Positions 55,694 to 64,000 of a stretch of 64,000 bases of DNA are shown here, piece after piece. Source of the stretch: CAVQRC01 sp963715045 (GTDB taxonomy: Bacteria; Planctomycetota; Planctomycetia; Pirellulales; Lacipirellulaceae); the NCBI GenBank assembly GCA_963715045.1, contig CAVQRC010000003.1, forward strand, positions 372,001-436,000, in the 5' to 3' direction. Each line of letters starts with the position of its first letter. Positions within the stretch are counted from its first letter, which is position 1. The translations under genes and the position numbers were made by a program. The notes under the pieces are model-generated. The model had not been told where the DNA came from. It was given only the letters and a program-made list of their open reading frames with translations, and made no database searches.

Positions 55694-58136
55694 TCCGATC
55701 TGCGGCATGGAGGTCGATGCATCCAGCCCCCACACGGCAGTTCGCGACGGCGAGACATTCTATTTCTGCTGCCCGCACTGCCGCGACAAGTTCGTGGCCA
55801 ACCAGCACGCGGCCGAACCGGCCCTCGTCACCCTCGGAGTCGAGCCAGTGGCGGCATCCTGTTGCCACGAGGCAGGCGAATCGCACGCGGCGATCACTCC
55901 CGACAGTCGAGGCAGCCTATTACTGCCCGATGTGTCCCGGCGTCGCCAGTGCGACGCCTGCCGACTGCCCCCAGTGCGGCATGGCACTGGAACGAAATCC
56001 GACCTACCGGCCAGCCGCGAGCACCATCTACACCTGCCCGATGCATCCGGAAGTCGAGCAGGATTCGCCCGGCTCGTGCCCGATCTGTGGGATGGACCTC
56101 GAGCCGCGTTCGGTGACCGCGGCCGTCGACGACGACCCCGAGCTCAAGGCGATGACGCGGCGGTTCTGGATCGCGACCGCGTTGACGGTGCCGATTCTGA
56201 TGCTGGCGATGGGCCCGATGGTCGGAGTACCGCTCGACGCGTGGCTCGGCAGGGCCACTTCACAATGGCTTCAGCTCGCGATCGCGACGCCGGTCGTGCT
56301 GTGGGCCGGATGGAGCTTCTTCGTCCGCGGCATCCGTTCCCTGCGGACTGGCCGGCTGAACATGTTCACGCTGATCGCGATCGGAACGGGAGCCGCGTAC
56401 GCATACAGCGTGGTCGCGTTGTTGCTGCCCGGCTGGATCCCGGCCTCGTTCCTGGAGCACGGCCGCGTACCGGTTTATTTCGAGGCCGCGGCCATGATCA
56501 CGACGCTGGTCCTGTTGGGCCAGGTACTCGAACTTCGAGCGCGGCATCAAACGGGTGGTGCGATCCGGGAGTTGCTGTCGCTCGTTCCAGACACGGCGCG
56601 GGTGATTCGTGACGGTGAGGAGACCGTGGTCGCCGTGGGCGAGGTTCAACTCGGCGATCGATTGCGAATTGTGCCGGGCGACAAGATCCCGGTCGACGGA
56701 TCGGTGGTCCGCGGCACGAGCCGCGTCGACGAATCGATGATCACCGGGGAGCCGATGCCGGTACCGAAACAGACCGGCGATGCCGTGACGGCCGGGACCG
56801 TGAACCAGACCGGCTCGTTCGAGATCGAGGCTCGGCGGGTGGGCAGCGAGACGACGCTCGCGCGGATCGTCGACATGGTGGCCCAGGCGCAGCGGAGCCG
56901 GGCCCCGATTCAGGCCGTCGCCGACCGGGTCGCAGGCTACTTCGTGCCGGCGGTCATCTCGGTGGCGATCGTCACGTTCGTGTTGTGGGCGTGGCTCGGC
57001 CCGGCCGAATCGCGAATGGCGTATGCGTTGGTCAACGCGGTGGCCGTGTTGATCGTTGCCTGTCCGTGCGCGCTCGGACTGGCCACGCCGATGTCGATCA
57101 TGGTCGGCGTCGGTCGCGGGGCCCGGGAAGGGATTCTGCTCAAGGATGCCGAATCGCTGCAGACGCTCGAAGGCGTGACGCGATTGATCGTCGACAAGAC
57201 CGGAACACTGACCGAGGGCCGGCCGAAACTCACCGAGATCGTGCCGCTGGCCGAGGTCGAAGCAGAACAACTGCTCGCGCTGGCGGCCGCTGTCGAACGA
57301 CACAGCGAGCATCCGCTGGCCGCAGCAGTTGTGGCGGCCGCGGGCGAGCGAGGGATCGAGATCTGCCGACGCAGACGACTTCGACTCGACGACGGGCGGC
57401 GGCGTGCAGGGACGAGTCGCCGGGACGAGCGTACTGATCGGGAACGCGAAGTTCTTCGCTGACAACGACATTGAGGTCGACGCTCAGCGCCCTGTCCCAG
57501 GCCGACATGCTCCGCGAGCAGGGCCACACCGTGATGCTGATCGCCATCGACGGCAAGCTGGCCGGCATGCTCGCCGTCTCCGACCCGATCAAGGAGTCGA
57601 CGTCCCAGGCCGTCGCGGGGCTGCACGCAATGGGCCTCGAGATCGAGATGCTGACCGGCGACAACGCGATCACCGCCCGAGCCGTCGCCGCGACGCTTGG
57701 CATTGACCAGGTCCACGCCGGCGTCAGCCCGCAGCAGAAGCATGATCACGTCAAGCGACTTCGCGATCAGGGGATCCGCGTGGCCATGGCCGGCGACGGC
57801 ATCAACGACGCCCCGGCCCTGGCCGCGGCCGATGTGGGGATCGCGATGGGCAGCGGGACCGACGTGGCCATCGAAAGCGCCGGCGTCACGCTGCTCAAGG
57901 GAGACTTGCGCGGGATCGAAAAGGCGATTCGCCTCAGCCGGGCGACGATGAAGAACATCCGTCAGAACCTGTTCTTCGCGTTTGTCTACAACATGCTCGG
58001 CGTCCCGATCGCGGCCGGGGTGTTGTACCCCGCGTTCGGGATCCTGCTCAGTCCCATGATCGCCGCGGCCGCGATGAGCTTCAGTTCCGTATCGGTCGTC
58101 ACCAACGCCCTGCGGCTGCGGAGGGTGGAGTTGTGA
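55683..58136 (+). CDS. P1B-type copper/heavy-metal ATPase with YHS and two heavy-metal-binding motifs (frameshifted)
   Basis: A roughly 815-residue exporter. The N-terminus has a YHS domain (DPICGMEVDASSPHTAV, FCCPHCRDKFVANQ), then two heavy-metal-binding motifs (YYCPMCPGVASATPADCPQC and IYTCPMHPEVEQDSPGSCPI). The ATPase core has SMITGEPMPV (TGEP where most have TGES), VACPCALGLATP, VDKTGTLTEG, SEHPLAAAV and AGDGINDAPALAAAD. CPC and the tail place it with CopA/CopB-type copper exporters. Three +1 frameshifts (near 55910, 57365 and 57480) break it. AAGGA lies seven bases before ATG 55683, inside cusA; the genes overlap by 11 bases. Confidence 0.92.
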
Positions 58137-58170
58137 CGGCCGCATCGCCCTCGACTCGATCATTCACCGG

Positions 58171-58192
58171 CACCCCCGGCTCTGCCGGCGGA
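58171..58192. repeat. CCCCCGGCTCTGCCGGCGG palindrome copy
   Basis: A copy of the dispersed GC palindrome 35 bases after the ATPase stop. It could act as a transcription stop, but no T-run follows. Nothing else was found between 58137 and 58349. Confidence 0.6.
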
Positions 58193-58349
58193 TGCATTGA
58201 AATCACCGATCATTGTCACGGTGCCAAAGGTCGCCGGGGACCACGATCCGAGAACGCTGAGAGAAGTATCTTCGCGGGGGCGAATTGACGATGGAAACTA
58301 GATCATAGCACAGAGTGAAAGTTAACGTTCTGTGCAGTAGAGTCTTGGC

Positions 58350-58827
58350 ATGGCTTCAATCTACATCGAGACAACAATCGTTGGATATCTCACTGCGCGG
58401 GTCAGCGACTGATGTCATATTTCAGGCACGCCAGGAGCTCACGCGACGTTGGTGGTACGGACGACGAAACAATTACGATCTGTTCGTCAGCCAGTTTGTT
58501 CTGGAGGAGGCTGCTGCCGGTGATCCGACAGCCGCCACGGAGCGCCTGCAGCTTCTGGATGGTCTCCAGCTTCTTGATACGGGCCATGTTGACGTCGACC
58601 GCCTTGCCAATCTGTTGATTAACCGCCAAATGTTGCCACCCAAGGCAAGGACAGATGCCGAACATGTGGCTGTGGCTACGGTCTTTGCAGTAGACTATCT
58701 GATGACTTGGAACTGCAAGCACATCGCGAATGCCGATCGCTTGCCATTAATCTATTCGACCCTACGGGATGAGGGATTTGATCCGCCCTTGATCGTGACA
58801 CCGGAGGAATTTTCGAACGATGAGTAA
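58350..58827 (+). CDS. PIN-domain toxin of a type II toxin-antitoxin pair (one frameshift)
   Basis: A roughly 159-residue PIN protein of the VapC-like family whose members begin 'x-IYIET-S/T-IV-x-YLTAR'. ATG 58350 gives MASIYIETTIVGYLTARVSD, then a TGA. Removing one base near 58410 continues with DVIFQARQELTRRWWYGRRN, FVSQFVLEEAAAGDPTAATE and YLMTWNCKHIANADRLPLIY. The acidic residues of the PIN active site (E of YIET, E of EEAAAGD, D of ARTDAEH) are present. Without the shift only a shorter frame with a poor start is available. It overlaps the next small gene by eight bases. Presumed RNase toxin. Confidence 0.85.
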
Positions 58828-59059
58828 TCCCATTTATGACGACCCGATCGTCGCTGAAGTACACGCCATCCGCCAAGCATTGCTCGACGATTGCGGTGGT
58901 GATATGGATGAGTACCGAAGGCGGATTCAAGAACGTCAAGCAAAATCAGGACGCCGAATCATCACGAGCCCACTGAAGAAGCGTCCGAAACAAGGCGTTC
59001 TACCCGAGACGCCGAATCTCGGTGTTCCCGATGGACAGTCGAACACGGCGACCGGGTAA
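58820..59059 (+). CDS. Small partner protein (antitoxin) of the PIN toxin
   Basis: 79 residues starting MSNPIYDDPIVAEVHAIRQA and continuing LLDDCGGDMDEYRRRIQERQ, a helical, charged pattern typical of the short protein encoded right after this PIN subgroup. The overlap of eight bases with the toxin supports co-translation. The order toxin then antitoxin is unusual overall but normal for this subgroup (recollection). The C-terminal 30 residues look unstructured. Confidence 0.75.
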   Translation: MSNPIYDDPIVAEVHAIRQALLDDCGGDMDEYRRRIQERQAKSGRRIITSPLKKRPKQGVLPETPNLGVPDGQSNTATG

Positions 59060-59103
59060 CTTGCACACATCGACTGCGTGCGCAGCAGGCCCGCGTATAG
59101 GCG

Positions 59104-60023
59104 ATGGGCCGAAACGTCCTCGGATGTAGTTATCACGCTGGAGTGCCGAAGATCGTGGCCGCACCGAAGTTGATTCGTACGTCGACGAAAGTCCATCCCG
59201 AGTTCGACCTGAACGCAGCGGGTGTGTTCTTTTGTGAGTTAGAAAGGGAATTGTCCGGCCAACTGGTGACAAGTCCATACGACTTGTATTCAGTCGAAAC
59301 TCTCCGAGATCGGCATGGCCTGCGGACTGGCGAGGCGTTTCCTACTGATATTTTCGTGTTCGGTAAGGGCGAACCTGACGACCCCTCGATTACAAAGGTC
59401 GGGGGACGTCCTTGTGGCCAGTTGACCGCGAGTGGCCTGCAAATTCCGGGGGATGCCGTGTCACTTCTTGGCCCAATTCAACTTTGGTGATTCGATAGAC
59501 CTGGTTGGTGATGATCTTCCCGGATCGGTACTGCTGCTACTAACAGAAACTCCCGATGATTGGATCTGGGAAGACAGTCATTTGACGTTTCATTGGTTGC
59601 CAAACTATATCACCCCTGACACAAATCTCAATGTTCCATCGACATTGGGTGGGGCGGGCCCATTTTACGGTGCCATTCATCGTTCCGTTGACTATCCCGA
59701 TTCGTTCGATATCGCGTTCGACCTCCAGCTTCGGCGGCAATCCTACAATCTGCCACTCTAATGGAACGAAGATAGGCGGCTTACCGCATTTCATCCAGGA
59801 CGGCGTCGAAACCGATTCCTGCTTCCTGTGCCAGCTTGGATCGATCCAAGCGGCACCGAGAGTGCCATTCCCTTGGGTAAACCAGCATGATCCGCGCACC
59901 CTGTGCGGCATGGGCGGCGGCATCCATGATAAGTCAAACTTCGCAGTTTTTGGTGATATGGGCAGCATCTACTTATTCATCGACGATGCTGGAAACGTCT
60001 CGTGGCACTTTGAATGCTACTGA
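59104..60023 (+). CDS. DUF1963 (YwqG-like) protein, frameshifted
   Basis: A roughly 300-residue soluble protein spread over several frames. Start region VFFCELERELSGQLVTSPYD, then DIFVFGKGEPDDPSITKVGG (frame 1), FLAQFNFGDSIDLVGDDLPG and SVLLLLTETPDDW (frame 2), and finally GTKIGGLPHFIQDG, FLCQLGSIQAAPRV and GSIYLFIDDAGNVSWHFECY (frame 3). The 'FGG.P' - 'FLaQfn' - 'G.iylF.d' order is the DUF1963/YwqG pattern, a family often found among polymorphic-toxin immunity proteins; that role is not shown here. ATG 59104 or GTG 59143 could be the start. Confidence 0.7.
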
Positions 60024-60188
60024 TGAATGATGCCCTCCGCGTACGAACTGTGGATTTGATCGGCAACGGGAAATCCGAAACGACGTTTCGGGCCGTGCCG
60101 ACTTGGCCACGAGCGTCCGGTTCCGGCAACCATGATTGCCCTCAACTCACTCTGGTTGCTCGAATTCCAGTTAACAAAGGATCTTCCC

Positions 60189-60471
60189 ATGGCGAAGCTC
60201 AGAGCTGTGGCGGCTCGACCCGGATACAAGCTCTACCTCGTGTATGACGATGGCGTCGAGGGAGAAGTAGAGCTATCGCACCTGGCTGGCAAAGGTGTCT
60301 TTGTGGCGTGGAAATCATCCCGCCGTTTTCGAAGCGGTCACCGTTGGCACACACGGTGAAATTCGATGGACGGAAGGCTTAGACGTCTGCGGCGACGCCG
60401 TGTACTTGGAAATCACCGGTAGCAGCGTGGAGGACCTGTTTCCTCGACTGAAGATGCCCGCCGATGCCTGA
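60189..60471 (+). CDS. DUF2442 protein (one frameshift)
   Basis: About 93 residues: MAKLRAVAARPGYKLYLVYD, DGVEGEVELSHLAGKGVFVAW, and after a +1 shift HPAVFEAVTVGTHGEIRWTE with GLDVCGDAVYLEITG to TGA 60469-60471. DUF2442 proteins pair with DUF4160 proteins as putative toxin-antitoxin-like modules. The frame break is AAA at 60312-60314 where AA restores WNHP, the family's usual residues, which points to sequencing error. It is followed by an overlapping DUF4160 start. Confidence 0.85.
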
Positions 60472-60598
60472 ACTTAGTCGCTGTTACGGCATCGTGATCA
60501 AGATGTCTTGCAGTGACTCGGATGCACCTTTCTGTCGCCCCAGCCCGACCGGCCTTCCTCAGACCCTCGACGATGGATTCGCCGAGCGGTTAGGATGA
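60464..60598 (+). pseudogene. Truncated DUF4160 protein
   Basis: Starts ATG 60464 inside the DUF2442 gene's end. The first 20 residues, MPELSRCYGIVIKMSCSDSD, are clearly the DUF4160 N-terminus (MPEISRFYGIVIKMF... in relatives). From residue 22 it loses similarity (CRPSPTGLPQTLDDG) and stops at 44 residues, whereas normal members have about 80 and contain a PHFHAxYGE motif that is absent here. Either a deletion or a frameshift plus loss. Too short to be functional as a normal DUF4160. Confidence 0.6.
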
Positions 60599-60640
60599 AT
60601 CGCCGACCCGACACCATCCCGTCCCCCGCTTGAGCCAGCT

Positions 60641-62896
60641 TTGAGTCTTGTGCAGCGTCTCCGAAATGTCTTGAAGTGGCCCTTTACGTGGGTCGTTCTC
60701 GTGCTGGCTGTGGCGGTCGGCTACGGCTACGCCGACTGGCACGCCGCCGCTCCCCGCCCGAGGCCCTCGAGCGGGCCACGTACGTGGGGCAGTCAGCGGG
60801 TGCGCCGAGTGCCACCAGAAGGAGTACGACCAGTGGATCGGTTCGCACCACGAACGGGCTATGGATGTGGCCACGCCGGAAACCGTGCTGGGCGACTTCA
60901 ACAACGCCCGCCTGACGCACCTGGGCGTCACTTCGCGGATGTTCCGGCGCGACGGCCATTATGTCACACCGAGGGGCCCGACGGCCGGATGCAGGACTTC
61001 GAAGTCAAGTACGTCTTCGGCTTCGACCCGCTGCAGCAATATATGGTCGATTTCCCGATGGCCGCGTGCAGGTGCTCCGTGTCACGTGGGACATGGTTCG
61101 GAAGCGGTGGTTCTTCGTCGCCCCCCGACGTCGAAGACGATCGACACCAGCGACCCGCTGCACTGGACCAAGGCGGGGCCAAGAACTGGAACCACATGTG
61201 CGCCGACTGCCATTCGACGAACCTCCAAAAGAACTACGACCCCGCGACGAACACGTATCACACGACCTACTCGGAAATCGACGTCAGCTGCGAAGCGTGC
61301 CACGGCCCGGGCAGCCTCCACGTCAACTCGCACCGCTAAGTCGCTGTTCTGGGACCGGCGGCAGGGCTACGGCCTGGCGGCTCAAGAGTCCGAATCCAGC
61401 GATTGAGATCGAGACCTGTTTCCGCTGCCATTCGCGACGAAGCATGATCAAGAGGCTTTCAACCCGGCGACAACTTTTACGACTGCTTCGCGCCGTCACT
61501 CTCCGCGAAGGCCTGTACCACGCCGACGGGCAAATCCTCGACGAGGTCTACGTCTACGGTTCGTTCCTCCAGAGCAAGATGTACGCGAAGGGGGTGCGTT
61601 GCACCGACTGCCACAACCCGCACTCGATGGAGGTGAAGTTCCCGGGCAACCCGCTCTGCACGTCGTGCCACATCGCCGGGCAAGTACGACACGCCGACGC
61701 ACCACCATCACACCAGCGGGACGGCCGGGCGCGCAGTGCGTCGAGTGCCACATGCCCGAGCACCTACATGGTGGTCGATCCGCGCCGCGACCACAGCTTG
61801 CGGTTCCGCGGCCCGATTTGACGGTCGACTCGGGCACGCCCAACGCGTGCAACGGCTGTCATACGAAGGAAGAGGAGTCGGCCGAATGGGCAGCTGCACA
61901 GATCCGCGACTGGGTCGGAGCCGAGAAGGCCGCGCCGCCGCATTGGACGGCGGCGATCACGGCGGGCCGCAGGCGAACAGAAGGTGCCGACAAGTTGCTG
62001 ATCGACGTCCTCGAGAACGAAGATGCCGGCGCTGGTGCAGGCGACGGCCGCGGAGTTGCTCGGTGGCCTGGCCAGACCGGCGGCGCAAGGCCGCCTTTAC
62101 GGAAGCAACTCAAGAAGAAGCGGGGAGTTGACCCGGCGGTCAGGACCGCCGCGGCGGCCAGCTATCCGGCGACCGAAGCTGCCGACTACGTGCGGATGCT
62201 CGGCCCGGGGTCTGGTCGATCCGCATACCGACGCCCGAATTGCTGCCGCGAACCGGCTCGTCGACGTGCCGGCCCAGTACATCGGTCGGCGGGATCAACA
62301 ACACTCCAAAGCCGCCCTCGACGAGTATCGTGACTGGCGCAAGAAATCTATCAGGATCGAGCCGCCGGAGAACTGAACCTGGGGAGTCTCGCGCGTCGAC
62401 TGGGTGATCCTCAAACGGCCGCCAGCATTTCCGCCGCGCAATCGAACGGGAACCCTATCTCACCGGACCGCGGAGTGAGTTGGCCGCCGTGTTGCCGCCG
62501 GATGCGGTCGGCGAAGCCAATCGCCTGAGGGCGGAGGAATTGACCAACCTCAAGCGGGACATTGAACTCCTCCCCGACAGTGGCCCGACGTATTACCGGT
62601 TGGGACTGACCCACTATTTGCTGGGGCAACTCGACGAGGCAGAACAGGCCCTCAGCAAAGCCACCGAGCTGGCCCCCACCGTGTACGAGTTCTGGACGGC
62701 CCTGGCGCTGTTGCAAGAGCGGCGGCAGGAGTACGACGCTGCGGCACAGACACTTGGTCGGATGATCCAGTTGCGGCCCGAAGATCCAACGGCCCAGCAG
62801 ATCTTCACGCGGATGCAGCGAAGTCGCACGCAATCCCAGCCCTCAGCTCTGCCGGGGGACGGGCCGGCAGCGGAACGCAGCGTGACGCAGCCGTGA
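60641..62896 (+). CDS. Eight-haem cytochrome c with C-terminal TPR, heavily frameshifted
   Basis: A roughly 750-residue periplasmic multihaem cytochrome with an N-terminal helix (WPFTWVVLVLAVAVGYGYAD). Eight CxxCH motifs were found: CAECH 60801, CADCH 61199, CEACH 61289, CFRCH 61417, CTDCH 61600, CTSCH 61657, CVECH 61737, CNGCH 61848. Context strings (HHERAMDVATPETVLGDFNN, NPHSMEVKFPGNPLCTSCH, MPEHLHGG/YMVVDPRRDHSL) match the planctomycete 'cytochrome c plus TPR' family. The last 130 residues hold TPR units (TYYRLGLTHYLLGQLDEAEQ, YEFWTALALLQERRQEYDAA). At least ten frame changes occur, of both signs. Electron-transfer function inferred. Confidence 0.8.
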
Positions 62897-63739
62897 AGTG
62901 TTCGCAGCGGATGCAGCGGGACCACGCGGTGCTCGCCTTCACCGTGCCCCCGAATCGCTCCCTACGTCTCGATTGAGCGTCGCGGTCCGTCTCGCATCCG
63001 AGCCGTCCCCCGGCAGAGCCCTCGTTGTTCTACACAAGTAGACGCTCGCGTCCTCGGACGCCCCTAATCCAGCCCTCGCAGCGATCCACAGGTCGGGATG
63101 AAGCCACAGAGGTCGCCGAGGACACAGAGCACCGGCACGGGGACCGGACCGGACCGCATCACAGTAGCGGTCCGTGGACAATTTCTCTCTGTGCCCTCGT
63201 CTTTCTCTGTGGCTTCCCTTCGATACGACCGGATGGGCTACCGAATCAAGCTGCGACGTCGGCCGGGCTGAGGTCTCTGTGGTTCAACACGCGGAGATCT
63301 GTAGAACAATGAGGGCAGAGCCGGGTGCTGGGCCCCCGAAAATGTGAGTTTTTGGCGGGCGTCTTGCGATTGCTGCGTCGATTCAAACGGTTCCGCTTGA
63401 TCGCATCTGGGGCGCGTGTTGGACGGCAACCAGACCCCCGCGAGCCTGGGGGTCTGTTGATTGAACGAAGGTTTTCGGGCGTCGTTGCCTTGGTCGAGAA
63501 GTCCATCCGGGTCGACGATGCCTGGGGACGCTCGATAGGTCGCGCAGAGGCGCTGAGCACGCTGAGAAATCGCGGCACGGCGAACAGCTGCTTCGCAGCT
63601 GATTAACGGCGCCGCGTATCCTCCGCGTGACTGGTTCGACGGAACAAAAACCGGTTAGAAACCCCCCTACCGATTTTCGGGGGCCCAACCGGGGGCTTCA
63701 GTTGATTGGTCGTCGTCCGATGCCAAGTAGCACCCGGCG
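62897..63739. other. Intergenic region, repeats only
   Basis: No convincing gene in about 840 bases. Repeat words: GCTCTGCCGGGGGAC at 62846-62863 (inside the end of the cytochrome gene), CCCCCGGCAGAGCC at 63005-63020, then CTCGTTGTTCTACACA at 63022-63037, and a CACAGAG...CTCTGTG pair spanning about 63105-63225. The last part (63300-63730) shows short frames but nothing recognisable. Confidence 0.6.
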
Positions 63740-64000
63740 TCACGCTTCCCGATAGCCAAGCAGCACCAGAATGCACGGACCGTCGGCGATGACGTTCGCC
63801 GGCTTGTTCGGCTCGCGAAACGGCCGCTTCGCTCTCGGCGCCCGGCTGCATCCAGATGTGTTTGATGCCGAGCCGCAAGGCCTCGTCGACAACCTCCTCC
63901 GTAATCGGTGGCGGTGTGATGATCGAAATGGCATCGACCGGTTCCGCCACCGCGGTGAGACTCGACGCGACGCGAAGGCCTTCGATTTCATCCGCGTGGG
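63740..64000 (-). CDS. CoA-binding domain protein, C-terminal part (start outside window, frameshifted)
   Basis: The 3' part of a small CoA-binding (Rossmann) protein. It reads HADEIEGLRVASSLTAVAEP, VDAISIITPPPITEEVVDEA, LRLGIKHIWMQPGAESEAAV and, after a one-base shift near 63800, NVIADGPCILVLLGYREA to TGA at 63740-63742. WMQPGAE and the C-terminal 'GPCILV' are hallmarks of the YccU/CoA_binding_2 family. The N-terminal glycine loop lies beyond the window. Function of the family is not settled. Confidence 0.85.
   Translation of the reverse strand, partial: PTRMKSKAFASRRVSPRWRNRSMPFRSSHRHRLRRRLSTRPCGSASNTSGCSRAPRAKRPFREPNKPANVIADGPCILVLLGYREA

Noticed and set aside
52432..57462. A single 1676-codon open frame that looks like a fusion of the RND pump CusA with a P1B ATPase
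   Set aside because: The middle (about 55510-55910) is out-of-frame translation. The true CusA end and the YHS start of the ATPase are both found there in other frames, with a ribosome site before ATG 55683.
58315..58827. PIN gene starting at 58315 in the downstream frame
   Set aside because: That start lacks the family's IYIET opening, which is present in another frame from ATG 58350 and joins after one base is removed.
60464..60598. Second selenoprotein-like read-through at other TGA codons (e.g. the DUF4160 stop)
   Set aside because: Sequence after this TGA shows no continued family similarity, unlike the frame at 8387-8551.
1..64000. rRNA, tRNA, integrase, transposase or plasmid/phage origin
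   Set aside because: None recognised by eye; short tRNAs could be missed without a covariance search, so this is not proof of absence.

Overview
The window reads as about 64 kb of planctomycete chromosome, probably from the Pirellulales/Planctomycetales side. The evidence is family content: paired DUF1549/DUF1553 and DUF1501 proteins, a PVC-type dehydrogenase with a fused haem domain, three DUF1559 proteins with prepilin-like N-termini and H-X9-DG tails, PEP-CTERM proteins, ECF sigma factors next to Ser/Thr kinases with WD40 tails, and GC-rich codon use. No rRNA, tRNA, phage, transposase or CRISPR array was recognised. Many genes are broken by single-base frameshifts. Most breaks move the frame by +1 and several sit in homopolymers, which looks more like insertion-biased sequencing error than gene death; other long genes are perfectly open.

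Layout. 0-8.4 kb: the end of a DUF1559 gene, a TPR lipoprotein, and a co-directional set of DUF1549/DUF1553, DUF1501 and PVC dehydrogenase-haem protein, bracketed by two inverted copies of a tandem repeat block. 8.4-16.4 kb: a tiny membrane protein whose frame continues through a TGA (candidate selenoprotein), a broken DUF7450-like secreted protein, a fasciclin protein with a clear terminator, two small hypotheticals, a Nudix hydrolase, a D-threonine aldolase-like enzyme overlapping a ClC chloride channel/transporter with CBS domains, a Uma2-family protein and a hypothetical.

17-31.4 kb: two divergent modules, each an ECF sigma factor followed by a membrane Ser/Thr kinase with a WD40 tail and then PEP-CTERM protein(s). 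Sigma/kinase and kinase/PEP-CTERM junctions overlap or nearly touch. Between the modules lies a remnant in which the start of a third sigma factor is fused to a fragment of a kinase, and that fragment runs into the antisense of a truncated PEP-CTERM-like gene. DUF1559 genes lie at both outer edges.

31.9-40.4 kb: a respiratory block for a cbb3-type (C-family) haem-copper oxidase: dihaem lipoprotein cytochrome, membrane protein, CcoN, CcoO, two small membrane proteins, a CcoI/FixI-type copper ATPase, a TauE/SafE-like protein and a DUF4405 protein. No CcoP was found; the dihaem lipoprotein is the obvious stand-in. 40.4-47 kb: a nucleotidyltransferase, two neutral-ceramidase-like proteins, a second DUF1501 protein and a polytopic membrane protein, separated by palindromic repeats.

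47.7-58.1 kb: a copper/silver efflux island (TolC-like lipoprotein, Cys-rich small protein, CusB, CusA, P1B ATPase with YHS and two heavy-metal-binding motifs). 58.3-60.6 kb: small accessory genes (PIN toxin with partner, DUF1963 protein, DUF2442 with a truncated DUF4160). 60.6-62.9 kb: a heavily frameshifted eight-haem cytochrome with a TPR tail. The window ends inside a CoA-binding protein on the minus strand.

Intergenic DNA is full of short dispersed repeat families that often run right up to stop or start codons. They are listed as repeats because they explain most of the non-coding sequence.
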